From Porodaedalea pini (taxonomy: Eukaryota > Basidiomycota > Agaricomycetes > Hymenochaetales > Hymenochaetaceae), in contig NBAY01000152.1 of the NCBI GenBank assembly GCA_002794775.1, positions 1 through 47,615 on the forward strand: 47,615 bases of DNA, written 5' to 3'. The position numbers and the translations under genes were made by a program. Positions 26,337 through 37,209 of this stretch are shown here, in pieces (position 1 is the stretch's first letter; each line of letters begins with the position of its first letter). The notes under the pieces are model-generated. The model saw nothing but the letters and a program-made list of their open reading frames with translations. It had not been told where the DNA came from and did no database searches.

Positions 26337-26762
26337 TGTTAGGTGGGAGTCTGGGAGACGACTCGGACTGGGCAGGCCTCGGCTGACTCTCGTCTAGGAC
26401 GTGCTATACTCAAGTGGGAGCTCAGGATACGCTATACTCAGGCTAGGTCATCGTGGAGGTAAGAGGATTAATACAAGACTAAACTAATACAAGGGGGACA
26501 AGTCTCACCTAGGTCATCATGGAGGTAAGAGGAAAAGCAGAATGAGGAGTTCATGCAATTCCTGAGACCTTATATAGTGATGACCGTGAGACTATATTAC
26601 CTAATGTTACATAACTAAGCAGAATGGAACAAATGAAGGTCATGTGGAGGGAGTGTGGGAAATGATTAGAAAGATGATTAAATATATTGAAAAGGAACAA
26701 TTAAAATAAAAGAAATGGTAAAAGGGAAAATAAAAGGAAAGGTGAAAGTTCAAGTTCTAACA
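26337..26762 (-). repeat. G1 3' LTR
   Basis: 426 bp with TGTTAG and CTAACA ends. The pol stop codon TAA (26765-26763) lies directly beside the LTR, and the polypurine tract GAAGGGGGGGTAA overlaps the last pol codons. Confidence 0.88.
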
Positions 26763-29700
26763 TTACCCCCCCTTCAAGGTTGGGCGTCCCGACCAACCAA
26801 GGTCGTGGTTGTCTGGCTCAGTGTCAACAAAGAGCGGGCAGAGACGTTGACAAGGAATGTCGAGTTTTTGCGGGGCACCAGGGTGTTTTCGATAGAACTC
26901 AGCGATCACCTCCTTTGCGTTCTCGCCAAAGTCCATCTCTGGTTGCCAAGTTGGTTTGTTGTATCCAACCCACTTGATGAGGTACTGTAGCTTTCCTTGG
27001 TGTTGGCATGAGTCTAGAACCTCTTCGACCTCGTACTCCTTCTCATTGTCAATGATGTCAGGTGGTGGCGGTGGTGGTTGTTTCTGACTCTCGAAGGACA
27101 GTTCGATGGCAGGTTTCAACAGGGCTTCATTGAAGACAGGATGGACCTTTTTCCATCATTTTGGGAGCTTGAGCTTGTATGTGCTCACTCCCACCTTGTC
27201 GACAATGTCAAAGGGACTGTACCACTTGTCGGTGAGTTTCTTCATCGGCGAATCTGTACTGATGTTTTGTCCATCGAGGAAGACCTTGTCTCCTGTCTTG
27301 TATTCTACTGATACCCCTGCTGTTTGGTCATGGTAGCGTTTCATGTCATCAGCTGCCTTGACTAGGTTGTCCTTCGCAGTGCGATGAGTCTCCTTTATGT
27401 GCTTCGCAAATTCTTCCGCCGACATGTTAGCAGAGGAAGTTCGCACAGTGTCAAAGCCCATTGGGTGACATCCTGTATTCACATAGAAGGGGGACATCTT
27501 CATCACAGAATGTTCACAGTTGTTGTAGGTGAACTCTGTGAGAGGCAGCCAGTTCTTCCAGTCCGATTGCCGGTGGTCGATGAAGAGTCAAAGGTACTGT
27601 TCGAGCTCCTGGTTGACACGTTCTGTTTGTCCGTCTGTCTGAGGGTGATACGCCATTGATGGGTTGCCTTCAATGTGCAGGAGTTTGTACAGTTTCTTCA
27701 TCATCGTTGCATCAAATTGTATGCCACAGTCATGGATGATCTTTCTTGGTAGACCATGCAGGCAGAAGACATGGTCGTGGTACAATTGAGCCATGCCTTC
27801 TGCTGACAATCTCATCATTGTAGGGATCGCGTGTATCTGTTTTGAGAACCTGTCCACGAAGACACAGATAGCGTTGTGCCCCTTCAAGTTCGGGAGCTCT
27901 CTAATGAGGTCAACCGTGATGATTTCTCAAGGGCCTCTGGGGACCTCATTTGGGTGGAGTGGTCTTGACCTCGACGTTCTCAAGGCCTTTGTTTGCTGGC
28001 ATCAGTCACACCCTCAGACATACGCTCTTACGTCTGAGAACATCGATGCCCACCAGAAGTCCTGCCTAACCAGTTCCACTGTTTTTGACACTCCTGGATG
28101 ACTAGCCAGGACCGAGTCGTGGCACTCCCACAACACCGCTTCCTTCATTGTCGATGGTACATACACCTTACCCTTCATATGCCACATCCCATCAATCTCT
28201 GTCATACCCGTCGGCCTCTCCAACTCGTCCTGTGCCCTCTGTGCTTCACCTACTCGTTCCACCACCTCGTCGCGCAATGTTTGTACCACTCCTCGGTTCA
28301 ACCACTTCTCCTTGATGAACACGATGCCATCATTGTCATCCTTGCCCTGATCATAGCCTGCCTTGCACAATAGCAGGTCAGCCTTGCCCATCATCTTCCC
28401 TGACTTGTGTTCAAGGTGGAAGTCGGATTCTTCAAGTCTGGTCTGCCAGCGAGCTTGACGATAGCTCAGTTTCTGTGCCGACTTGAAGTAGGTGAGGTTG
28501 GCATGGTCGGACCAGATTTTGATCTTGTGGTGAGCGCCGAGGAGGTACTGCCACCACTCCTTGAGTGCTGAAACGATTGCGAGCATCTCTTTGTTGTAGA
28601 TCTCATAGTTTTGTTCCACCAGTTTGAGTGCCTCTGACCTGTAGGCGATCACCCTCCACTTCCCTTCCTGCTTCTGCAGCAACACTCTGCCAAGTGCAAA
28701 GTTTGACGAGTCCGCCTCTATGTGGAAGGGGCCTTCATCATTGGTGATGGCTAGGACTGGAGGTGAGCAGAGACGTTGTCTCAACTCCTCGAATGCATCC
28801 TGCTGTTTGGCCTCCCATACTCAGTCCTTCTTGCCCATTAGAGATGTCAGCAGTTGGACCACCTTGCTGTAGTCTTTTATGAATTGCCGTAACCAATTCC
28901 CCATGCCGAGGAACTGCTGCAGTTGCTTGACGTTTCGCGGAATGGACCAGTTCACAATCACCTCTGTCTTTGCCGGGTTGGCCTTGATCTCACCGTTGCC
29001 AATGATGTGTCCAAGATACTTGACAACCTTAGCATCAAACTTACACTTCTCTGGCTTCAGGTACAGGCCGTTCTCTCGAAGGATCTGGAGGATGTGCCTC
29101 AACGTGTTGATATGCTCCTCAATAGTTTCCAAGAGGATTAAGATATTGTCAAGGTATACGATGATCAAGTTAGTGTAGATCAGATCCTTGAAGATGTGAT
29201 TGACGAATGCCTGGAATGTCGCCGGTGCATTGCAGAGACCAAAGAACATCACTGTTGGCTCGAAAAGGCCCATGTTAGTGTGGAAAGCTGCCTTCCACTC
29301 ATTGCCTTCGCAGATCCAGATATTGTAGTACCCCCAGTGAAGGTCAAGCTTAGTGATGTATTTCGCTTTCTTGACCTTGTTGACAAGTTCGTCAATGAGA
29401 GGGAGGAAATACTTGTTCTTGATTGTTCCATCATTGAGCTTACGGTAATCCTGGATCAGGCATAGCAACTTGTCGGCTTTCTTTATGAAGAAGAAGGGCG
29501 ATGCCATGGGTGATATCGACCGTCAGATGTGACCAGACTTCAAGTTTTCATTGAGGAAGTCCTTGAGTGACTGTTGCTCGGTTGGCGTGAGTGGGTAAAT
29601 CTTACAGTTGCTAGGTTTCAAGTCTGGTTTCAAGTCAATGACATGATCCCATGGTCGATGCTCTGGTAGCTTCTCAAAGCCCTTCTCACTGAACACATTG

Positions 29701-30272
29701 GTGTAGTCATTGAGGTATGTGGGCCAGGACACCTTGTCCATTCGCACCTCATTCACCCTTCTCATCTCTTCTACCCCCTTCCTTATCCTCTGCACATCTT
29801 CCACCATCTCCTTCTCAATTGTGCATTTGTTGGGGCAGTGGGTGAATTCAATTGTGCCTGTCTTCCAGTCAACCTCTGGGTTGTGACGTCGAAGCCAGTT
29901 GTACCCTAGGAAGATGTTCGACAATGCCAGTGAGGTCACTGCTAGGACAATCCATTCCTTATGCTGACCGATTGTAAGTTTAATGTTGACGTATTCTTTG
30001 ATCAGCCCGGCCTCGTTGTGCATACCATCGACATTGAGCACCGTGAGGGGTCGGATATGACATTTCGTTTCCAGCCTGTACCTTTCGACAAATCTTATGT
30101 CGATGCATGACCCTGTGCACCCCAAATCTACGAGGGCATGCACATCCACCTCCCTAACTTCACCTGCCACACCGTGTCTGATGTTCAGGAGGAGGTCCAG
30201 CTGGCGTCTGCCAGTTCCCCTCATGAACAGTTGTTCATATCCATCATTCTCGTTCACACCGGTAATGAGCAA
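26763..30272 (-). pseudogene. G1 pol: protease, RT, RNase H, integrase, chromodomain
   Basis: One continuous minus-strand frame of about 1170 codons with no frameshift, interrupted by seven TGA codons (29525-29523, 28823-28821, 28016-28014, 28004-28002, 27929-27927, 27590-27588, 27158-27156). Order: aspartic protease with ALVDLGCTGSCID, where the usual DSG/DTG reads DLG; RT with IVYLDNILI, where the second catalytic Asp of YLDD is Asn; RNase H (IEADSSNFALG); integrase zinc-binding and DDE regions (HPQTDGQTERVNQELEQYL); and chromodomain (YEVEEVLDSC, KLQYLIKWVGYNKPTW). The protein would copy and integrate the element. Stops and both active-site changes make it inactive. Chromodomains of this type bind modified histone tails and guide insertion into heterochromatin (known for chromoviruses). 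Confidence 0.93.
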
Positions 30273-31286
30273 CTATGCATGCTGCGAGTGAAGTATACCA
30301 CAGGTGGAACCCCAATTGCCTTGGGCAAGGTGCAAGTGTCTCTTTCAAGCAAGAGGGGCAACAGACAGACCAACTCCGATACACAGAAGTAGCCCAGAGG
30401 CACACCAAGTATGAAGAGGAATGCTCCGAATGTCTCTGCGTTGGACCGGTGGTCGACCGAGAGTAGCACACCCTGTCCGAGTGGTATCCGGGTGTGAAGA
30501 GGATCAGGGAAACTAGTCCGAGGCGGGTTATCGGTTGCTCTGAGTATGGCTTGGGAGCGTTCCAGGTTTACTGGTTCAGACTCAGTGTTGTCACACTGAA
30601 GAAATCTCGTCCGAAGGGGAACTGGTCTTTTCTGTCTACGGACATCTTTCCTAAATACACATTGGGGGCTACCGAGTCACAATCTACTGATCCCGAACCA
30701 CACGCTCGGTCCCGTCGAGATACAGTCTTGTCACCCCGCATCTGAGTCGGGGGAGCAGATACTTCCTGGTGAGATCGCGTATCCATCTGCCCAGTCCCTT
30801 GGCCTCTTATGACGTGCTCTACTTGCCCAGAAGCTCGGCCCCCGAGACAACGCGCTGGCCTTGTAGTCATGGATTTGCATCCAGACCCTTGTTCCCCACG
30901 TTCGGGGTAGTGGGCACCGGTGCCCGCATTCGGGGGTCCCGAGTCGTCTCGGACGTTCGCTTGGGAGATGCTTCGATGCTCGTCCCTTCAGAGTGTGTTT
31001 TCCTGGATGCCAGATCAGGGGTGGATAATGGGGGAGATAAGTGAGTAATGGATGCCACTTCTGGGAGGGGAGTGCAGGCGCATAGATATATCATACTGGA
31101 GACTCGGGGCCTGTGTTCATCGGAGGGGGTGTGCTAGTGAGGGCGCCCTCCGTACACCGGTGAGGACTTCATAATTGGGAAAACCATCAACATTGTTTGC
31201 ATCTACGTATTGTACAGATGGTTGGTTATATTTTACCGAGTCCGGATTCGAAGCCCCTTGTTCTTCTCGGTCAGTCGCCCCGATGG
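30273..31286 (-). other. Linker between G1 gag and pol, no recognised domain
   Basis: About 1 kb between the gag stop and the protease-coding frame. Protein-like stretches exist on the minus strand in the gag/pol frame, for example FPNYEVLTGV, but stops and shifts prevent a single reading. It retains more CpG dinucleotides than most of the element. Confidence 0.4.
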
Positions 31287-32360
31287 CTACGCCTGACCAC
31301 TCGCAAAATCCTGCGAGTTGACGACCTCTTCGTCATCATCTCCCTCTTCCACATAGTCTTCCACAGTCAACTTTCGAGTGTCTACAACTTCCTCAAAGGC
31401 CAATTCCTTCATCGTGCCAAGCTCGTCAGCGAGGAGGTGATGCTCGCCTGGTGCCATCATCTGCAGCATGCGCTGCACAATCGTCTTTCCCTGCAGACAC
31501 TTGTCCTTAAAGTGTCCCAGCTGGCCACAGATCCAGCACGCTCGTTGTCATTGCGCCTCATTCATCAAGACGTCCATCGGCTGGCCAGTACCTCCAAAGG
31601 TGACTCCAGTTGCATCACGCTTGTCGACATTCGGGGCCACTACTTGACGACAAGCCGGTGGTGCTTGTTGCTGTTGTGGGCGAGGCGGGGGTGGGAAGGC
31701 ATGGCCTTGCTGTATGGCACAGATTTGTTGCTCCCCACGGTCGATCTCGAAAGCCTTTTTCTTCCAGGCATCGTACATTGTTGGGACAGGTGTCGACCTC
31801 AGTACACCGTGGACCACTTTGATGTTCATCGCACACTTCAGGTGATCTGCAATCATGCTCTGGTCCATTAATCCTACTGCTGTGATGACAGTGTCGAGTT
31901 TCTGGAAAAAGACGTCAGCGATAAGGTCCTTCTGAACCTTTGTCTGGAACTCGGCCAGTGCCTTTTTCTTGTGGTTCAGATCATCAAACGAGGCATCAAG
32001 CCGCTCCTGGAATTCCTTCCAGGTGTCCATGAAGGTTACAACACCTGACGTTGTCGATTCTTCCACGTAGTTTTGCACCCACATTGCCGTGTTACTGCCC
32101 TTCAGGTAGGAGAGGGCAACGTAAATCTTACTCTCTGAAGTAGGGTACCTGTTGGGGTTTGCAGAGACGAAGAGCAGGACTTCACGCTTGAAGTCTAGGT
32201 AGTCATCGCCACCAGTGAATTCACGTGGTCGAGCAACATCAATGGTTGGTGCAGCAGCAGTACCTGAGCTGACCGGGGTGTTAGCAGCTTGGTGAGTGAA
32301 TGCGCTCATGACAATTGCTGCGATCTGCATGAGTTGTTGTTCACTGAACATTGATGACAT
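31287..32360 (-). pseudogene. G1 gag with zinc knuckle
   Basis: Starts at ATG 32360. Residues 1-270 include the capsid-like region (PREFTGGDDYLDFKREVLLF, WVQNYVEE, WKEFQERLDASF) and a Pro/Gln-rich stretch. An in-frame TGA (31550-31548) follows. The same frame continues with a CCHC zinc knuckle, CWICGQLGHFKDKC, which binds element RNA, and an acidic tail ending at 31287. It forms the particle shell of the retrotransposon; the TGA would remove the knuckle. Confidence 0.85.
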
Positions 32361-33076
32361 GGCTGTTACGGGCGTCGGCGTCGAGTGTTCAGAAGGAGTC
32401 AGCGGGGGTGGATCTCATTGCGTCTCCCTAAACGGTCCTAGGATAGGTGGTAGAGCGATTGATGTTGAGAGTGATGGTGAAATTGGGCTCATAGGATCTA
32501 CTGATGCAGGCGACCACTTGAGTCTTCTTCCTCCTTCGAGTGTCAAGTACCACAGCCCCTTTTCAGCACGTCACCAGATAATATACTTGATGCTGGTCTG
32601 AGTGATGGTTAACCAGGAACGGTGTTCTTTGTTATACCAGAAACGCAGTGGGAGAGCACGACATTGTTCTTTGTTGAGATCTATGTTGAAGACGGTGGAG
32701 GGACAGAGATCGGCTGCATGTTCGATCCAGGGTTATGCCAACGATGAGAGGGTTTGTCAGCAAGGTTAATGATGATGCGGAAGTGGGCGAAGGAGATGAC
32801 AATCAATAACGACATTGACGACTATACATGCAGTGTCTCCCACGTCCAAGTTAGATCTGACCTTCATCAAAGACTGATGCAGAGAGCCAGGGTAAAATTC
32901 AGATGGGGGTTTATGTAATACACAAACATCCAAAAACGTCTGGGCAGGGTTAAGGGTTGTCGTTTAGGGGTTTACATGTCAAGTCCGTTGAGGGGAGCGC
33001 TCCTCTAGACCAAGTGAAGGCGAGTCAACAGTGATGATGGATGCTGGAGATGAGCCTGGGTGGGGTTCTGCTTTTA
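32361..33076 (-). other. G1 5' leader
   Basis: Between the 5' LTR and the gag ATG. Starts AAAAGCAGAACCCC on the minus strand. It matches 25074-25473 and should contain the primer-binding and packaging region. A tRNA-complementary primer site could not be assigned by eye. Confidence 0.55.
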
Positions 33077-33520
33077 TGTTAGGTGAGAGTCCAGGAGACG
33101 ACTCGGACTGGGCAGGCCTTGGCTGACTGATGTCTGGGACATGCTATACTCGAGTGGGAGCTTGGGACATGCTATACTCGAGTGGGAGCTTGGGACATGC
33201 TATACTCGAGTGGGAGCTTGGGACATGCTATACTCGAGTGGGAGCTTGGGACATGCTATACTCAGGCTAGGTTGTCACGGAGATAAGAGGAAAAGCAGAA
33301 CAAGGAGTTCATGTGATTCCTGAGACCTTATATAGTGATGACCGTGAGACTATATTACCTAATGTTACATAACCAAGCAGAATGGAATGAATGAAGGTCA
33401 TGTGGAGGGAGTGTGGGAAATGATTGGAAAGATGATTAAATATAATGAAAAGGAACGATTAAAATAAAAGAAATAGTAAAAGGGAAAATAAAAGGAAAGG
33501 TGAAAGTTCAAGTTCTAACA
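33077..33520 (-). repeat. G1 5' LTR with expanded 28 bp minisatellite
   Basis: 444 bp with TGTTAG/CTAACA ends, longer than its partner because a 28 bp unit is repeated. Confidence 0.88.
33136..33264. repeat. 28 bp tandem repeat in LTR
   Basis: Four consecutive copies of a unit beginning GGGACATGCTATACTCGAG plus a partial fifth. The LTRs at 46445 and 47155 have one unit plus a partial copy, so this array expanded locally. Confidence 0.93.
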
Positions 33521-34086
33521 GCTATGACCAGGGCAAGGATGACAACAATGGTGTTGTATTCATCAAGGAGAAGTAGCTAAACTGTGAGATGGTGTAGACA
33601 TCATAGGAAGAGGTGTTGGAATGAGTTGGTGAAGTGCAGAGGGTGCAGAATGAGTCAGAAAGGCTGACAGGCATGACAAAGGTTGATGGGTTGTGGTGAA
33701 TGAAGGGAAAGGTCTATGTACCATCAGAAATGAAGGAGGCCGTATTGTAGGAGTGTCATAATTTAGTACTAGCTGGGCATCTAGGAGCATCAAAAATGGT
33801 GGAGCTCATCCGTCGAGACTACTGGTGGGCATTAATATTCTCTGATGTCTGAGCATATGTCCAAGGATGTGATCATTGTCAGCAAACAAAGGCTCTGAGG
33901 GTGTCGAGATCAAGGCCACTCTATCCGAATGTGGTTCCTGAAGGTCCTTAGAAAACTGTCATGGTCAATCTCATTGGAGAGCTCCCAGATTCAAAGGGGC
34001 ACAATGCAATTTGTGTCTTCATAGACAGGTTCTCCAAACAGATGCATGTGATCCTGACCATGATGAAACCATCGGCAGAAGGTATG

Positions 34087-35487
34087 TGTTACAAGAAATT
34101 GCTATTTTAGGAAGGATCAGCAGATCAACATGGGATCGACAGGATCGACGACAAATCAATTTGCCTATCAGCCAGATTTCGGCCAAGAGGCACCCGCAAC
34201 AGTCTATGACAAAGCCAGGAAACGGGCATAAGAAATATATCGAACAGCATGGCCACAATGAAGCAATAAGATGCATCTCCTGGACTCAATGGAGCTGTGC
34301 AACTTCTGTCAAGAACTTTACCACTATAGATGGGCAGCACACGAGCAAGTCTTCTTACAAGTACTAGAAGCAGTATCAGTGCAGAACACACTGCTCATAG
34401 CTTCACAGCACAGACCACTCAGTGACAGACAACAAGAACCAGTTATGCAGGGAAGGACGAGTACCACATATATGCATGAACTCAAGTGGTGGCTTGCAGA
34501 CGAACAGATATATGCAACACTATGTGGCCTTACAATATGGATTACACAGACAGAACACCATCGACAATGTGGACGATGGGCAATACTCTTCGACTGGCCA
34601 ATCACTACTCGACGAACAGAACAGGAAGCCCATCATGAACTCTGGGAACTCAGGGACGAAGTAATCAATGACCTGATCACCACGTGGTGACGAGGCTTTG
34701 ACGGCTATGTAACAGTGGACCACTGCACCACCCAAACCTACTATGGAGTACAGCTCAAAGTAGTGATCGGCATTGACGTGTTGCCAACAGAAGTTGGCTT
34801 GACACTAGGATACACCCAAGTCTATGAAGAACACCTAACAGCGGCAACCAGACTAGTGGATGATAGAAACAATGAAGGAAACCCATTACCAGTCCCTGCA
34901 CCCGAAGGAAGCCAGATAGGCACTACTGAATCCATGGATCAACCAATGGATGACTCATCCCTGGAAAGGGAACGAATGGGACTGTCAGGACCAAGTGGCT
35001 ATTTATAGCACAGTGACATCATCATGAGGAAATGCTCCACACTGGTACTACAGAGCATGGGAACTTTTGAAGCAAGTGGCACAAGTAGCTATTTATAGCA
35101 CACAACGATGTCATAGTGGAGCGAAGAGTTCTAGGAATTACTGCAGATCGTGGGAGAAGTGGAGAAGCCATTTCCCAACTAGTTAGAATTAGGTTAGCTG
35201 TGGAGCTAAGGTTCAAAGAACCCAAACTCTATATAAAGGCAAGCAGGAGCGCCCTTGTCTCCTCAGCAAAATTCTTCTGCCTTGATATGCCTTCAATACT
35301 AGTTCAGCTTGAGTCCACAGCTCGCTGCTATTATTGTCATTCTCCTGCTAAAGACCAAGTGCTTAACAAGCAACTCCCCCTCCAAACAACTAGCTCTCGA
35401 GCACTTACCTTGAGTCTTTGAGAAGGGCATCTACTAGTTCTGGTACGTCAGACAGATTAGTCACCTGTTCTAGCACTGGTCTTAACA
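34087..35487 (+). mobile_element. 1.4 kb solo LTR with GTATG target duplication
   Basis: Begins TGTTACAAG and ends GTCTTAACA, flanked on both sides by GTATG (34082-34086 and 35488-35492). Removing the insert and one GTATG restores the integrase frame. A TATATAAAG motif at 35230-35238, about 250 bp before the end, fits an LTR promoter. No internal region follows, so it is a solo LTR or a terminally deleted element. The family is not recognised. Confidence 0.85.
34130..35008 (+). pseudogene. Long degenerate ORF inside the solo LTR
   Basis: A single frame of 293 codons starting MGSTGSTTNQF, interrupted by TAA (34229), TGA (34259) and TGA (34688), ending after GLSGPSGYL. Two long stretches are uninterrupted (34262-34687 and 34691-35005). 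It includes YYGVQLKVVIGIDVL and an acidic, Pro/Ser-rich tail. No known domain recognised. Its position upstream of the TATA motif would place it in U3. Confidence 0.5.
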
Positions 35488-35547
35488 GTATGGCACAACT
35501 GTACTGGGACCACGTCTTTCATTTGCATGGTCTTCCAAAGAAGATCA

Positions 35548-36515
35548 TTCTCCCTCAAGGTTGGGTGTCCTAACCAACCATGAGCATGGTCATCAGGCTC
35601 GGTGTTGACAAAGATCAGATGGAGGCATTGTTGAGGGATTTTGAGTTTACGAGGGGCACTGGGGTGTCTTCAATAGAACTCTGTGATCACCTCCTTTGTG
35701 TTCTCACTGAAGTCCATCTTGGGCTGCCAAGTCAGTTCATTATAGCCCACCCACTTGATGAGGTACTGTAGCTTTCCTCAATGCAGGTGTGAGTCTAGAA
35801 CCTCCTCAATCTTGTACTCCTCCTTATTGTCAATGATGTCAGGCAGTGGTGACAGTGATTGTTTCTAGCTTTTGAAGGACAGATTGACAGTGGGTTTCAG
35901 TAGGGCCTCATTGAAGACAGGGTGAACCTTCTTCCATTGCTTTGGGAGCTTGAGCTTGTAGATGCTCACTCCCATCTTGTTGACAATGTTGAAGGGGCTA
36001 TACCACTTGTTGGCAAGTTTCTTTGTTGGTGAATCCGTGCTGATTTTTTGACTGTTGAGGAAAACTTTGTCTCCTGCTTTGTACTCTACTGATGTTCCTG
36101 CTGTTCGGTCATGGTAGCGTTTCATGTTGTCAGCTGCCTTGACCAGGTTGTCCTTTGCTATACAATGGGTCTCTTTGATATGTTTTGCAAATTCTTCTGC
36201 TGACATGTTGGCTGAAGAGGTTCATGCTATATCAAAGCCCATAGGATGATGTCCTGTGTTCATATAGAAGGGGGACATCTTTGTTGCTGAGTCTTCACAG
36301 TTGTTGTATGCGAACTCTGCAAGGGGGAGCCAGTCTTTCCAGTCTGATTGCCGGTGGTTAACAAAGAGCCAAAGGTACTGTTTGAGCTCTAAGTTGACCC
36401 ATTCCATTTGGCCATTCATCTGTGGGTGGTACACCATTGACAGATTGCCTTTGATGTGTAGGAGCTTGTACAGCTCCTTCATCATTGTTGCATTGAACTG
36501 CATGCCTTGATCATG
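35548..36515 (-). pseudogene. Inverted G1 integrase/chromodomain segment
   Basis: Read on the minus strand from 36515: HDQGMQFNATMMKELYKLL, then SVEYKAGDKVFLN, then PVFNEALLKPTVNLSF, and then the eroded chromodomain region down to the sequence that precedes the polypurine tract (CTCCCTCAAGG at 35548). It begins where the plus-strand fragment stops (LHGLPKKII at 35547), so this is the same integrase flipped in place. Confidence 0.8.
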
Positions 36516-36521
36516 GGGTAA

Positions 36522-36949
36522 TGTTAGGACTCGAACTATCCCTTTACTCTTAATTTCACTTTTATCATTTCTTTTCTTTTAATCACTACTTTCCATTATA
36601 TCTAACCTTCCTTTTCAATTATTTCCCACACTCTCTTTCACCTGACCTTCATTTATTCCATTCTGCTCCTTTATGTAATCTTAGATAATATAGTCTCATA
36701 GTCGCTGCTATAAGAGGCCTCAGGAATTGTATGAACTCCCTGTTCTGCTTTTCCTCTTACCTCCACGATGACCTAGGTGAGACTCGTTCCCCTTGTATTA
36801 GTTTAGACTTGTATTAATTCCTCTTACCTCCATGATGACCTAGTCTGAGCATAGCATATCCCGAGTCCTCGCTTGAGTATAGCACGTCCTAGACAACAGT
36901 CAGCCGAGGCTCACCCAGTCCAAGTTGTCTCCCAGACTCCCACTTAACA
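36522..36949 (+). repeat. LTR of the plus-strand G1 element
   Basis: Begins TGTTAGGACTCG and ends CACTTAACA, preceded by GGGGTAA, the remnant of the polypurine tract and pol stop. Reverse orientation to the LTRs at 26337 and 33077. CpG-poor. Confidence 0.82.
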
Positions 36950-37209
36950 CAGATCTGTTATAGTCATAGCTGAGAGTGTTTAAATATTAGAAAGAAATGT
37001 GTGATCACAAGACATGAAAGGTGAGGACTAACATAAGGATATCCCACCTATAGCTTCTGGAGAGCATCTATCACTGGCAGCCACACATAATGTAATACCT
37101 TTTGGATAGACATTTGATCTGATTGTATCACTTTTCTGCTTTCAATTTCAGTATAATCTGACTCTGATTTCTTTGTCTATCATTCATTGGAACATGCACA
37201 AAAAAGCAT
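36950..37209. repeat. Dispersed repeat upstream of R1 copy F
   Basis: About 36990-37205 closely matches about 39987-40214, including the words GAGAGCATCTATCACTG and TGTAATACCTTTTGGA. It precedes R1 copies F and G respectively. No coding potential seen. Confidence 0.7.

Larger units (their letters stand above)
26337..33520 (-). mobile_element. Near full-length chromodomain Gypsy/Ty3 retrotransposon (G1), decayed
   Basis: A 7.2 kb element with LTRs at both ends (26337-26762 and 33077-33520), gag, a linker, and pol containing protease, RT, RNase H, integrase and chromodomain. All is on the minus strand. Premature TGA codons and altered catalytic motifs make it non-autonomous. No target-site duplication is visible: flanks are CCTTC and GCTAT. 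The left neighbour is a G2 fragment and the right neighbour a plus-strand G1 fragment, so later rearrangement is likely. Confidence 0.92.
33521..35547 (+). pseudogene. Plus-strand G1 integrase fragment, split by a solo LTR
   Basis: 33521-34086 and 35488-35547 join to read YDQGKDDNNGVVFIKEK, HLGASKMVELIRRDYWWA, AYVQGCDHCQQTKAL, and on to LHGLPKKII. This is the RNase H/integrase junction and integrase core start of a G1 relative in the opposite orientation to the main element. Several stops (TAG, TGA, TAA) are present. The solo LTR (34087-35487) sits between AEG and MAQLY without disturbing the frame once its 5 bp duplication is removed. The next part of pol is present but inverted (35548-36515). 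Confidence 0.85.
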
